A DNA stretch of 19,895 nt from Bacillota bacterium. Lineage in GTDB: Bacteria; Bacillota; Desulfitobacteriia; Desulfitobacteriales; Desulfitobacteriaceae. The notes below the pieces were generated by a model. It made no database searches. It was not told the DNA's origin and saw only the letters and a list, made by a program, of their open reading frames with translations. The translations under genes were made by a program, and so were the position numbers. The stretch lies in assembly GCA_023390635.1 (NCBI GenBank), contig JAEWCM010000035.1:1-19895 (forward strand), given 5' to 3'. Position 1 is the stretch's first letter, and each line of letters opens with the position of its first letter. Of this stretch, positions 7,697 through 15,111 are shown piece after piece.

Positions 7697-7996
7697 TTAA
7701 ATCTTTATAAAATCTTCGCTGATGTTGCTAATGAAAGAAGAAAGACCAATTCCCTTTGTATAGTATATGGGCTTTTTCCTTTTTTTTGCTACATTTTTTG
7801 CATCCCACATACTCATGTGCGAGCAGGCACTCTGAACAATAACGACATAATCTGCATCTTTAATAATATTATCCAGGGACTTTTTATTATTGTGCTTAGG
7901 TTTGCCGTTGTGAAACAGAAGCTGAACGTGTCCCAGCTTTTTAAAGAGTTTTTCATAGGTTTCCTGATTATATCCGCCAACGATCGCCACTCGCAT
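7697..7996 (-). CDS. DUF2325-family small protein
   Basis: A 99-aa soluble protein that begins with a Rossmann-like strand-turn (MRVAIVGGYN). It continues with YVVIVQSACSHMSMWDAKN and ends near YYTKGIGLSSF. These segments match the DUF2325 family, small Firmicute proteins of unknown function, here recognised by memory of the family pattern. The ATG at 7996 was chosen because AAAGGAG stands 8 bases upstream; the frame is open back to 8032 but has no comparable site there. It is a single-gene unit with a strong promoter, divergent from radA, and no clear terminator was seen before the peptidase promoter region. The single cysteine in SACSHMSMW, with its neighbouring Ser and His, is the most notable conserved-looking patch. 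No function should be assigned. Confidence 0.8.
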   Translation of the reverse strand: MRVAIVGGYNQETYEKLFKKLGHVQLLFHNGKPKHNNKKSLDNIIKDADYVVIVQSACSHMSMWDAKNVAKKRKKPIYYTKGIGLSSFISNISEDFIKI

Positions 7997-8059
7997 AAGC
8001 TTAACTCCTTTCATATACGATTTCCATAACATAGTAAATTAATCGGAATAGTTTATTTT

Positions 8060-8088
8060 AGTTTAAACTTTATAAACAAAATTGTCAA
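8060..8088 (-). promoter_or_regulatory. Promoter for the DUF2325 gene
   Basis: On the minus strand, a perfect -35 TTGACA (8088-8083) and TAAACT (8065-8060) are separated by 17 bases. It lies about 65 bases before the start codon, in the divergent region shared with radA. Confidence 0.8.
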
Positions 8089-8113
8089 TCGCCAAGCCAT
8101 TCTAAGCGTGAGG

Positions 8114-8142
8114 TTCCAAGTCAGGAAGGGCTCAGGTATAAT
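8114..8142 (+). promoter_or_regulatory. Probable promoter for radA
   Basis: A perfect -10 TATAAT (8137-8142) with a weak -35 TTCCAA (8114-8119) at 17 bases. The start codon is about 60 bases downstream. No other good candidate lies closer to radA. Confidence 0.5.
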
Positions 8143-8203
8143 GTTTATAGACAAGCTAACAAGAGGCTAAGGTTTGGCATAATAAAATCCGGGATGTGAT
8201 GAA

Positions 8204-9583
8204 ATGGGCAAGAAAAAGGTCGTTTACCTATGTCAGGAATGTGGATATGATTCTCCGAAATGGTTGGGAAAATGCCCAGGGTGCGGAAATTGGAATACGA
8301 TGGTGGAAGAAATTATTCATGCCGATCCGGAGAAGAAACCTAAGGGGCTGGGTGGAAGCTTATTGCCCGGGGGGCAGAAACCTGTACCGATTGGGACGGT
8401 AGAGATGGAGGATAGTCCGCGCTTTTCCGGAGGATCGGAAGAACTGGACCGGGTTTTAGGAGGAGGGATTATCCCTGGATCGGTGGTTCTGATTGTTGGT
8501 GATCCGGGAATCGGAAAATCCAGTTTAACCTTGCAAGCCTGTGCTCATGTGGCCGTAAAGCGGGGCAAGGTTTTGTATGTGACAGGTGAAGAAAGTGCCC
8601 GGCAAATAAGGATGAGGGCAGAGCGACTGGGAACATTGACTGAACGTCTGTATGTAGTGAGTGAAACTGACCTCGATATCATCCATCAACATGTGCTTGA
8701 TCTGGCACCGGATTTATTGATTATTGATTCGATCCAGACTATGTTTAAGCCGGAGATCCCCAGTGCGCCGGGCAGTGTAAGCCAGGTGAGAGAGGGGGCG
8801 GCTCAGTTACTTCATTTAGCCAAAACAAACGGCATAGCAACTTTTATTGTCGGTCATGTAACAAAAGATGGTTCGTTAGCAGGGCCAAGGGTTTTGGAAC
8901 ATATCGTGGACACGGTACTTTATTTGGAAGGAGACCGGAATGGCCAGTTCAGAATATTACGCGCGGTGAAGAATCGTTTTGGCAGTACGAATGAAATTGG
9001 CATTTTTGAGATGAGGGAGAAGGGGATGGTGGATGTCCCTGACGCTTCTTTATTATTTCTATCTCAGCGGCCTAATAATGTCTCAGGGAGTGTCGTGGTT
9101 TCAGCTTTAGAAGGAACACGCCCCATGCTGGTGGAGGTTCAGGCATTGGTGAGCAATTCGGCATTTGTTCCGCCCAGGCGTACCTCTGACGGAATTGATA
9201 TAAAACAGGTCCAGCTTTTGTTGGCCGTATTGGAAAAGAGGGTTGGCCTCCATATGGGTAATGCAGATGTTTATGTCAAGGTTGCCGGAGGAATTACAGT
9301 CGATGAGCCTGCCATTGATTTGGGACTGGCGGTGGTAATGGCTTCGAGTTTTCGGGATTGGATGGTGGATGAGAAAACAGTTGTATTCGGTGAGGTAGGA
9401 TTAGCGGGAGAGGTCCGGGCAGTAGCTCAAGCAGAACAACGGATCAGGGAGGCGGAAAAGATGGGATTTCGCCAAGCAATTTTACCGAAAGGGAATCTGA
9501 AAAATTTAAATATAGAAACATCTATGAATCTTATAGGCGTGGAAAATGTAGAGCAGGCACTAGGCTTGGCTCTCCAGAAATAA
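8204..9583 (+). CDS. radA: DNA repair protein RadA (Sms)
   Basis: A 459-aa RecA-like ATPase that drives branch migration of recombination intermediates. Domains: an N-terminal zinc finger (C10, C13, C24, C27), the ATPase core with Walker A GDPGIGKSS (99-107, K105) and Walker B LLIIDS (171-176), the RadA signature KNRFG (256-260), and a C-terminal Lon-protease-like domain (about 290-459) without peptidase function. Length and motif order are standard. The ATG at 8204 has only a weak GGGATGTGAT upstream, but MGKKKVVYLCQECG is a typical RadA beginning. In many Firmicutes radA follows clpC and precedes disA; here it stands alone between a divergent DUF2325 gene and a convergent unknown gene, so the locus has been rearranged. 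Confidence 0.97.
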   Translation: MGKKKVVYLCQECGYDSPKWLGKCPGCGNWNTMVEEIIHADPEKKPKGLGGSLLPGGQKPVPIGTVEMEDSPRFSGGSEELDRVLGGGIIPGSVVLIVGDPGIGKSSLTLQACAHVAVKRGKVLYVTGEESARQIRMRAERLGTLTERLYVVSETDLDIIHQHVLDLAPDLLIIDSIQTMFKPEIPSAPGSVSQVREGAAQLLHLAKTNGIATFIVGHVTKDGSLAGPRVLEHIVDTVLYLEGDRNGQFRILRAVKNRFGSTNEIGIFEMREKGMVDVPDASLLFLSQRPNNVSGSVVVSALEGTRPMLVEVQALVSNSAFVPPRRTSDGIDIKQVQLLLAVLEKRVGLHMGNADVYVKVAGGITVDEPAIDLGLAVVMASSFRDWMVDEKTVVFGEVGLAGEVRAVAQAEQRIREAEKMGFRQAILPKGNLKNLNIETSMNLIGVENVEQALGLALQK

Positions 9584-9604
9584 AGCGGTTGGGGAATCGT
9601 ATAC

Positions 9605-9642
9605 GAAAATCTGCCTTGAAACAGAAATGCTTCAAGGCAGAT
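9605..9642 (-). terminator. Terminator between radA and the convergent unknown gene
   Basis: A perfect 12-bp inverted repeat (ATCTGCCTTGAA at 9609-9620 with its complement at 9631-9642) and a 10-base loop. A T run follows only on the minus strand, so it chiefly ends the 130-aa gene transcript. On the plus strand it is followed by A's and would be a poor radA terminator. Confidence 0.7.
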
Positions 9643-9704
9643 AAAAATAAACGCTTAACTGATCTTTATGTTGACTATATGATGATGGAAAAGGTGACTG
9701 TTGT

Positions 9705-10097
9705 TTAAGACATGTTAAATATAGTGAGGGTTGATAGTTTGTCCTCTTCTTTCTTTAAAACATCATCTAAAGATATGTCTAAAGCATTGGCCAAGGCAGC
9801 AATGTAAAATAGTTGGTTGCCCAACTCCGCTTCAATAATGAAACGGCAATTATCGCAAAGTTTGCCTTCTAACTGACTATCCAGGAGTTCACGCAGGTCG
9901 TTCAATGTGACATTGTCAGGAAGAGGTTTTTTGTGAGCATCAATAGCTAAACAGCCGCAATTGGTTACTGCTTTAATCACAGCCCGATTTACGCGGGCAC
10001 AGGTATCCTGACTTTTGGAGAGAATGTCAAGAATGCTTTGATGCCTGATTAAAAGAGATTTTACTGTGGCTTGAAACTGATCAGTGAGTTGTTCCAT
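9705..10097 (-). CDS. Uncharacterised 130-aa cysteine-containing protein, MazG-like C-terminal helices
   Basis: A soluble protein of about 130 residues that I do not assign to a function. The N-terminal half is helical. Cysteines lie at C33, at C47 and C49 (NCGC), and at C81 and C84 (CDNC); the CxC and CxxC pairs could bind a metal or form disulfides. The C-terminal stretch AELGNQLFYIAALANALDIS resembles the second helix pair of MazG-like pyrophosphohydrolases. However, the usual Asp of the ExxD motif is Asn here and the rest of the catalytic motif is not evident, so activity should not be assumed. I chose the ATG at 10097 because GAGGA lies 8 bases upstream. A GTG at 10112 would add 5 residues, but its ribosome site overlaps the codon. 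It has a fully consensus promoter and its own terminator, a single-gene unit convergent with radA. Confidence 0.7.
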   Translation of the reverse strand: MEQLTDQFQATVKSLLIRHQSILDILSKSQDTCARVNRAVIKAVTNCGCLAIDAHKKPLPDNVTLNDLRELLDSQLEGKLCDNCRFIIEAELGNQLFYIAALANALDISLDDVLKKEEDKLSTLTIFNMS

Positions 10098-10129
10098 CGT
10101 CTGATTCCTCACTCCTTTCTGCCAACTCC

Positions 10130-10159
10130 ATTATATCTAGCCAATTCAGGGTTTGTCAA
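10130..10159 (-). promoter_or_regulatory. Consensus promoter for the 130-aa gene
   Basis: On the minus strand, perfect TTGACA (10159-10154) and perfect TATAAT (10135-10130) are separated by 18 bases. It suggests strong constitutive sigma-A expression. Confidence 0.85.
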
Positions 10160-10328
10160 TTTTCTACAGTTAGTATATTTTTTATCATTTAGGGGATATT
10201 GAAAAGTTAAAAATCCCATAAAATGAATTTTTCTGGAGTATCCTGATTTCGACGTGATTATTCCGTTATATATGATAGTATTAATTTTATTAAACTTATT
10301 GGTCCCTTAAATTTAGAGAATAAGCAAG
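10160..10328. other. AT-rich divergent intergenic stretch, nothing recognised
   Basis: This is the middle part of the 320-base gap between the 130-aa gene and the CarD gene. It lies between the minus-strand consensus promoter and the first CarD promoter. It is AT-rich, with no open frame, hairpin terminator or RNA motif that I could support. Confidence 0.5.
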
Positions 10329-10358
10329 TTGACAGGCAGCGCAAAGATGTGATACAAT
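10329..10358 (+). promoter_or_regulatory. Upstream promoter P1 of the CarD gene
   Basis: A perfect -35 TTGACA (10329-10334) and TACAAT (10353-10358) are separated by 18 bases. It would give a leader of about 50 bases. Confidence 0.75.
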
Positions 10359-10368
10359 TTCATATTTT

Positions 10369-10397
10369 TTGACCCCTTTTCCAAACCTTGATATAAT
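10369..10397 (+). promoter_or_regulatory. Downstream promoter P2 of the CarD gene
   Basis: TTGACC (10369-10374) and perfect TATAAT (10392-10397) are separated by 17 bases. The start site would fall near 10404, leaving a leader of only about 14 bases that holds the GGGGGG ribosome site. Confidence 0.75.
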
Positions 10398-10417
10398 GAG
10401 TAAAAGGGGGGGACTGT

Positions 10418-10903
10418 ATGTTTCAGATTGGAGACAAAGTAGTCTATCCGATGCATGGAGCCGGAGTCATTACAGCGATAGAGGAAAAGGAAGTGCTGGG
10501 CGAAAGACATAAATATTATGTGATGAACATGCCCGTAGGTAAGATGAAAGTCATGATTCCCATCGCTAATGTGCACTCTTTAGGCTTGAGGGACATCATT
10601 CCCCATTCAGAAATCGATCGGGTGTTTGATGCCTTAAAAGGAAAAGATGCACCGGTTGATTTGGCCTGGAATAGGCGCTACCGGGCTAATATGGAAAAGA
10701 TCCGCAGCGGCAACATCTTTGAAGTGGCAGAAGTGATAAAGAGTTTGGCATCCAGAGAACATAATAAAGGTTTGTCTACAGGTGAGAAGAAGATGTATGA
10801 GAACGCCTGTCAGATTTTAGTCAGCGAATTGGTGCTGGCAGGGGAGACAGAAGAAGATTCTGTACGATCTATGCTGGATCAAGTGTTGGAAAATGGGGCA
10901 TAA
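10418..10903 (+). CDS. CarD/CdnL-family RNA polymerase-binding regulator
   Basis: A 161-aa transcription regulator of the CarD_CdnL_TRCF family. Family members bind the RNA polymerase beta subunit through an N-terminal Tudor-like domain and stabilise the open promoter complex, chiefly at rRNA and housekeeping promoters. The N-terminal domain (about 1-60) begins MFQIGDKVVYPMHGAGVI, the usual opening of the family. The C-terminal helical DNA-contacting domain (about 70-161) holds LAWNRRYRANMEKI with the conserved tryptophan. The full two-domain length is present. The start is ATG at 10418 after a run of G. It is driven by two tandem promoters and followed, 83 bases later, by the yacL-type gene. 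Some read-through is likely because no terminator lies between them. Target promoters in this organism are not known from the sequence. Confidence 0.92.
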   Translation: MFQIGDKVVYPMHGAGVITAIEEKEVLGERHKYYVMNMPVGKMKVMIPIANVHSLGLRDIIPHSEIDRVFDALKGKDAPVDLAWNRRYRANMEKIRSGNIFEVAEVIKSLASREHNKGLSTGEKKMYENACQILVSELVLAGETEEDSVRSMLDQVLENGA

Positions 10904-10986
10904 GTGTTCCCTTGATGGTTTTTCTGGACAATGGAGTATAACAAAGAGGTTTTTGTGAAAAAATAACAAAAAAAGGAGGTGAAGGG

Positions 10987-12138
10987 ATGATACGCAATGT
11001 GATACGCGGAATCATCACGTTATTATTCGGTGCCTTGGGATTTTATCTGAATTTATTAACTTACCGTTTTGAATTATGGGCTACACTTGGTTGGAATATA
11101 GCTCCCATCTGGACTTATGTTATTTTAATTTTTATTTTTGCTGTGTTGGGTTTCTTTGCTGCGCCGACAGGAATCCGAGGTTTTCTCTCTTTAATTCATT
11201 GGGCTGATGTACGTCTGCAGAAAATACCTATGTATGAGATTATGGGCGGTGTCTTCGGTCTAATTGTGGCTCTGATCATATCCGGACTTTTAAGTATACC
11301 CTTAGATAATATCCCGGTTGTAGGGCCCATACTTTCGATGGTTGTCAGTTTGACATTAGCCTATTTAGGTTGGACTTTAGGAATTAAACGGCGGGAAGAG
11401 ATTTTTACATCCTTCAATATCTTTTCCCGCCTGAAAGAAAAGGGAGAGAAAGGTAAGGAGAATAAACTCCAGAAGGGAACCGAAGAAAAGTCTCACTACA
11501 AGATTTTGGATACCAGTGTAATTATTGACGGGCGGATTGCCGATGTTGTGCAAACTTCTTTCTTGGAAGGGACCTTGCTCATCCCCAGCTTCGTCTTGGA
11601 AGAGTTAAGGCATATTGCCGATTCATCCGATCTCCTGAAGCGCAACAGGGGACGGAGAGGGCTGGACATCCTGAATCAGATTTCGAAAGAAACAAAAATC
11701 AAAGTGGAGATTTATGAGCGAGATTTTGAAGATATAGCGGAAGTGGACAGCAAGCTGGTAAGATTAGGTCAGGTTCTGAATGCTCCGGTTTTGACAAATG
11801 ATTATAATTTGAATAAAGTAGCTGAGTTGCAAGGCGTCACGGTCTTGAATATTAATGAATTGGCTAATGCCTTGAAACCAGTGGTTTTACCTGGAGAAGA
11901 AATGATTGTTCAGGTGATGAAAGAAGGTAAAGAGAGTGGGCAGGGGATTGCCTATTTAGATGACGGTACGATGATCGTAGTAGATACAGGCCGCCGTTAT
12001 ATGGGGCAGCATATTTCCGTCATGGTAACCAGCGTTTTGCAGACGGCTGCCGGCCGGATGATTTTTGCTAAACCAAAGGGACCGATTGAAAAGAAATCTA
12101 TCGATTTTTCCCCGCCTGAGGTGAATGCCATTGGGTAA
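10987..12138 (+). CDS. yacL: YacL-type membrane protein with PIN and TRAM domains
   Basis: A 383-aa integral membrane protein with four predicted membrane segments (about 4-25, 40-60, 85-105 and 112-132) and a charged linker (about 145-170). A cytoplasmic PIN-type nuclease domain (about 172-292) follows, then a TRAM RNA-binding domain (about 300-362). The acidic PIN residues are visible as D175 (LDTSVIIDGRI), E206 (EELRHIAD), D254 (EVDSKL) and D272 (TNDYNLNKV), so a metal-dependent ribonuclease is plausible. The layout and length match B. subtilis YacL, whose exact role is unsettled. Start ATG at 10987 lies 7 bases after AGGAGG. A weak promoter may exist upstream (TTGATG at 10912, TATAAC at 10937, 19-base spacing). 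Its end overlaps ispD, so the two are translationally coupled. In many Firmicutes the gene follows disA, which is missing here. Confidence 0.92.
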   Translation: MIRNVIRGIITLLFGALGFYLNLLTYRFELWATLGWNIAPIWTYVILIFIFAVLGFFAAPTGIRGFLSLIHWADVRLQKIPMYEIMGGVFGLIVALIISGLLSIPLDNIPVVGPILSMVVSLTLAYLGWTLGIKRREEIFTSFNIFSRLKEKGEKGKENKLQKGTEEKSHYKILDTSVIIDGRIADVVQTSFLEGTLLIPSFVLEELRHIADSSDLLKRNRGRRGLDILNQISKETKIKVEIYERDFEDIAEVDSKLVRLGQVLNAPVLTNDYNLNKVAELQGVTVLNINELANALKPVVLPGEEMIVQVMKEGKESGQGIAYLDDGTMIVVDTGRRYMGQHISVMVTSVLQTAAGRMIFAKPKGPIEKKSIDFSPPEVNAIG

Positions 12139-12838
12139 GCTGGGAGTTGTTGTCCCTGCCGCAGGGCAGGGACAACGGATGGGCACATCAATCAATAAAC
12201 AGTTTTTACAACTCAATGGATTACCCGTAATTGTGCATACATTAAAATTCTTGCAAATCTCTGAGCTTGTCTCAGAGATTGTTCTTGTAGGTGCTCAGCA
12301 GGATTTATCTCATTTGGAGGAACTTGTGTACAACTACACGATATCAAAGGTTTCCCATGTGATCTGTGGGGGAGCCGTGAGACAGGAATCGGTGCGGGAG
12401 GGTGTCATAGCGCTCGGCCAGGATGTGGATCGCGTGGTGGTTCATGATGGAGCCCGTCCTTTGCTGACTTCCGAACAGTTTGATGAATTCATAAAGAGTG
12501 CCGGTCAGGCGGCTGCTGCCATTATGGCGGTCCCCCTGAAAGATACGGTAAAGAGAGTTGATTCGGATGGGTTAGTGCTGGAGACCCCTTCCCGGTCTGA
12601 ACTGGTGGCAGTGCAAACACCTCAGCTATTTGACCGTTTTCTATTGGAAAAAGCGCACGGAGAAGCTGCGGCCCAAGGATATATTGGTACGGATGACGCT
12701 TCATTAGTGGAATGGATGGGTTGTCCTGTTCAGGTCTGTTCGGGTCATTATGAAAATTTAAAAATTACTACACCAGATGATTTATGGTTGGCTGAAGCTA
12801 TTTTGCTCCATCGCAGTTCTGGCTTCCAAGGAAGTTGA
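12131..12838 (+). CDS. ispD: 2-C-methyl-D-erythritol 4-phosphate cytidylyltransferase
   Basis: The third enzyme of the MEP isoprenoid pathway, joining CTP and methylerythritol phosphate to CDP-methylerythritol. The 235-aa protein shows the nucleotide-binding VVPAAGQGQRMG followed by NKQF, then VVHDGARPL, ETPSRSELVAVQTPQ and GTDDASLVE, all characteristic of IspD. I prefer the TTG at 12131, since GAGGTG (12118-12123) is then 7 bases away and the protein begins MGKLGVVVPAAG as relatives do. The ATG at 12125 is only 1 base from that ribosome site. The gene overlaps the yacL end by 8 bases, so coupling is likely. ispF follows after about 100 bases, so two consecutive-acting MEP genes (with IspE in between) sit together. 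Confidence 0.95.
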   Translation: MGKLGVVVPAAGQGQRMGTSINKQFLQLNGLPVIVHTLKFLQISELVSEIVLVGAQQDLSHLEELVYNYTISKVSHVICGGAVRQESVREGVIALGQDVDRVVVHDGARPLLTSEQFDEFIKSAGQAAAAIMAVPLKDTVKRVDSDGLVLETPSRSELVAVQTPQLFDRFLLEKAHGEAAAQGYIGTDDASLVEWMGCPVQVCSGHYENLKITTPDDLWLAEAILLHRSSGFQGS

Positions 12839-12845
12839 ACGAGGG

Positions 12846-12874
12846 TTGAACCGGAAGAGAGTTTTAGGTAATAT
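12846..12874 (+). promoter_or_regulatory. Possible internal promoter before ispF
   Basis: TTGAAC (12846-12851) and TAATAT (12869-12874) are separated by 17 bases, with four of six matches in each box. It would allow ispF-gltX transcription independent of yacL-ispD. No terminator precedes it, so it would be secondary. Confidence 0.35.
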
Positions 12875-12937
12875 AGATCAATAAGGCAAGAATAGAAAGA
12901 ATCTTTTATGGGCTAGAACAGGCTGGTGGGGGTGATC

Positions 12938-13429
12938 GTGATTAGAGTAGGATTAGGATATGATGTCCATGCTTTAATAGAAAACAGGAAGCTTATTTTA
13001 GGAGGAGTAGATGTTCCCTATTCCCAGGGATTGCTCGGACACTCTGATGCCGATGTACTCCTTCATGCCATCATGGATGCTATATTAGGAGCCCTGGCAT
13101 TGGGTGATATCGGCAAGCATTTTCCGGACACTGATGAGCGCTACCGGGGAATTTCCAGTCTGGAATTACTGAAGCATGTGAATCGTTTGCTAGAGGAGAG
13201 GGGATACAAGGTCTATAATCTGGACAGCACGGTAGTGGCTGAACGTCCTAAGCTGGCACCTTACATTGAAAGTATGCGTCAAACCATAGGGGACGCTCTG
13301 GAAACAGATATGGAGTTCATCTCAGTCAAAGCGACGACTACTGAGAAACTGGGTTTTACCGGGCGCGGCGAGGGTATTAGCGCTTATGCCATTGTCAGCT
13401 TACAGCCAATCGTCGGGCAAGCCGAATAG
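12938..13429 (+). CDS. ispF: 2-C-methyl-D-erythritol 2,4-cyclodiphosphate synthase
   Basis: The zinc-dependent, trimeric MEP-pathway enzyme that closes CDP-methylerythritol phosphate to the cyclodiphosphate with loss of CMP. The 163-aa protein has the metal ligands D9 and H11 (GLGYDVHAL) and H43 (DVLLHAI), the GHSDADV signature, FPDTDERYRGISS, and the CMP-binding ATTTEKLGFTGRGEGI near the end. I chose GTG at 12938, giving MIRVGLGYDVH as in relatives, with GGGGGTGA just upstream. Further GTG codons at 12926 and 12932 are in frame but fall inside the ribosome site. Length is usual (about 157-163). It stands between ispD and gltX with short gaps and no terminator, hence one operon. Confidence 0.96.
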   Translation: MIRVGLGYDVHALIENRKLILGGVDVPYSQGLLGHSDADVLLHAIMDAILGALALGDIGKHFPDTDERYRGISSLELLKHVNRLLEERGYKVYNLDSTVVAERPKLAPYIESMRQTIGDALETDMEFISVKATTTEKLGFTGRGEGISAYAIVSLQPIVGQAE

Positions 13430-13501
13430 ATCGGTTTTAACTTAAGTTGGGATCATAGAATCTGGATAGAGTATCTTTTAGAGATTAAGGAGAGGATAGA
13501 T

Positions 13502-14971
13502 ATGGAAGTCAGAGTGAGGTATGCTCCAAGTCCGACCGGACCGCAGCATATTGGCGGAGCACGTTCCGCTTTGTTTAACTATTTGCTGGCAAAGAAAACC
13601 GGGGGAACCTTTGTTTTGCGCAGTGAAGATACGGATTTAGAGCGTTCCAGCAAAGAGTCGGAGCAATATATTATAGAAGCTTTAAAATGGCTCAATATTA
13701 ATTGGGATGAAGGGCTGGAGGTAGGTGGGCCTTATGGTCCTTACCGCCAGACAGAGCGGCTGGATATTTATCAAAAGTATACACAACGGCTTTTAGATGA
13801 AGGCTTTGCCTATTACTGCTATTGTTCGGAAGAAGAGCTTGAAGCGGAAAGGCAGGCACTGATGGCCAAGGGCGAGACACCACGTTATCTTGGGAAATGC
13901 CGTCATCTGACCAGAGCGCAGCAGGCTGAATATGAGGCGGAGGGACGCAAACCGGTCGTCCGCTTTAGAGTTCCGGCAGGCCGTCAGATTGTGATCAATG
14001 ATGCAGTGCGGGGTAAGGTGATATTTGAAAGCGACGGAATTGGCGATTATGTGATTGTAAAGTCGGATGGGGTGCCTACGTATAACTTTGCTGTGGTTAT
14101 TGATGACAGCCTTATGAAAATTACCCATGTCATCCGGGGTGAAGAGCACTTGTCCAATACCCCGCGGCAAATCTTGCTCTATCAGGCACTGGGGATTGAA
14201 GAGCCTCAATTTGCCCATGTCTCACTGATCCTGAACAGTGAAGGAAAAAAGATGAGCAAAAGGGACGGAGACACCAATGTGGTGGATTATAAGCTGAAAG
14301 GCTACTTGCCTGAAGCGGTGGTCAATTTTATTGCTTTGCTGGGGTGGTCACCTTCTGGCGAACAGGAGTTTTTCTCGCGGGAAGAACTGTGTCAGGAATT
14401 TTCTCTGGAAAAAGTCTCTAAAAGCCCGGCCATTTTCGATATTAACAAATTGAATCATATTAATGCCCATTATATGAAATTGGCAGATCCCGAGCGTCTG
14501 GCCGGTTTGGCATTGCCTTATTTGCAGGAAATGGGAGTATTCCCTGCTGCCGATCTATCTGCAGACCAAAAAAATTGGTTGAAGAATTTCGTTGCCGCCG
14601 TGGTGGATCATCTGTCTTATATGGCAGAGATTAAAGAATTCGTGCCTTATGTTTATGGCGTCGATGTTCCGGAAGCTGATGAAGAGGCAGCAGAGTTTAT
14701 GAAAGCAGAACAGATTCCCGCTGTGCTTGGGCTGTTCAGAGAAAAGATTGAGCAAGCAGAAGAATTGAATATGGATGCTGTTAAAGCGATGATGAAACAG
14801 ATCGGCAAAGAGTTGAAGGTGGGCGGGAAGCTGGTTTTCATGCCTGTACGGATTGCTTTGACGGGACAAATGCACGGACCTGAGCTGCATCACTTGATTC
14901 CCTTGATGGGAAAAGAAATTGTATTAAAACGCTTGGCTTCTTCCGTTAAAAACCTGGGTATTGATTGCTAA
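13502..14971 (+). CDS. gltX: Glutamate--tRNA ligase
   Basis: A class I synthetase that charges tRNA-Glu, and in many Firmicutes also tRNA-Gln for later amidation. The 489-aa protein has the HIGH-type motif PTGPQHIGGAR (11-21), the KMSKS-type motif KMSKR (250-254), and a cysteine set C106-x-C108, C133-x-H135. That spacing matches the zinc site of the E. coli enzyme. The C-terminal anticodon-binding domain (about 320-489) is full length. The start is ATG at 13502 after AAGGAG/GAGG. It is the last gene of the yacL-ispD-ispF-gltX run. No intrinsic terminator is evident in the 140 bases after it, so transcription may continue into the T-box leader. Whether it is discriminating or not depends on gatCAB and glnS elsewhere in the genome. 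Confidence 0.97.
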   Translation: MEVRVRYAPSPTGPQHIGGARSALFNYLLAKKTGGTFVLRSEDTDLERSSKESEQYIIEALKWLNINWDEGLEVGGPYGPYRQTERLDIYQKYTQRLLDEGFAYYCYCSEEELEAERQALMAKGETPRYLGKCRHLTRAQQAEYEAEGRKPVVRFRVPAGRQIVINDAVRGKVIFESDGIGDYVIVKSDGVPTYNFAVVIDDSLMKITHVIRGEEHLSNTPRQILLYQALGIEEPQFAHVSLILNSEGKKMSKRDGDTNVVDYKLKGYLPEAVVNFIALLGWSPSGEQEFFSREELCQEFSLEKVSKSPAIFDINKLNHINAHYMKLADPERLAGLALPYLQEMGVFPAADLSADQKNWLKNFVAAVVDHLSYMAEIKEFVPYVYGVDVPEADEEAAEFMKAEQIPAVLGLFREKIEQAEELNMDAVKAMMKQIGKELKVGGKLVFMPVRIALTGQMHGPELHHLIPLMGKEIVLKRLASSVKNLGIDC

Positions 14972-15038
14972 AATGATGAACGATGCCTTAGCTCTGTTCA
15001 TATGATGACTAAAGGCCGATCAATAAAAAGGTTATTAC

Positions 15039-15067
15039 TGGACAATTTGCCGATTCTGCGTTACTAT
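15039..15067 (+). promoter_or_regulatory. Likely promoter of the cysE-cysS T-box transcript
   Basis: TGGACA (15039-15044) and TACTAT (15062-15067) are separated by 17 bases. The start would be near 15074, about 40 bases before the T-box stem I. It lies between two copies of an imperfect direct repeat (15018 and 15068). Confidence 0.5.
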
Positions 15068-15111
15068 GATCAATAAAGCTGAATTTCGACAATTTAAGTA
15101 TAGCAAGGGTA

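Noticed and set aside
10313..10576. Minus-strand open frame over the CarD promoter region
   Set aside because: It crosses two strong plus-strand promoters and the carD start, with no family resemblance.
10912..10942. Promoter before yacL (TTGATG/TATAAC)
   Set aside because: The 19-base spacing and mismatches make it weak; read-through from the CarD promoters explains expression, so it is mentioned only within the yacL entry.
14975..15005. Short inverted repeat ATGAAC/GTTCAT after gltX as a terminator
   Set aside because: Only about six pairs with a large loop and no T run; I see no real gltX terminator.
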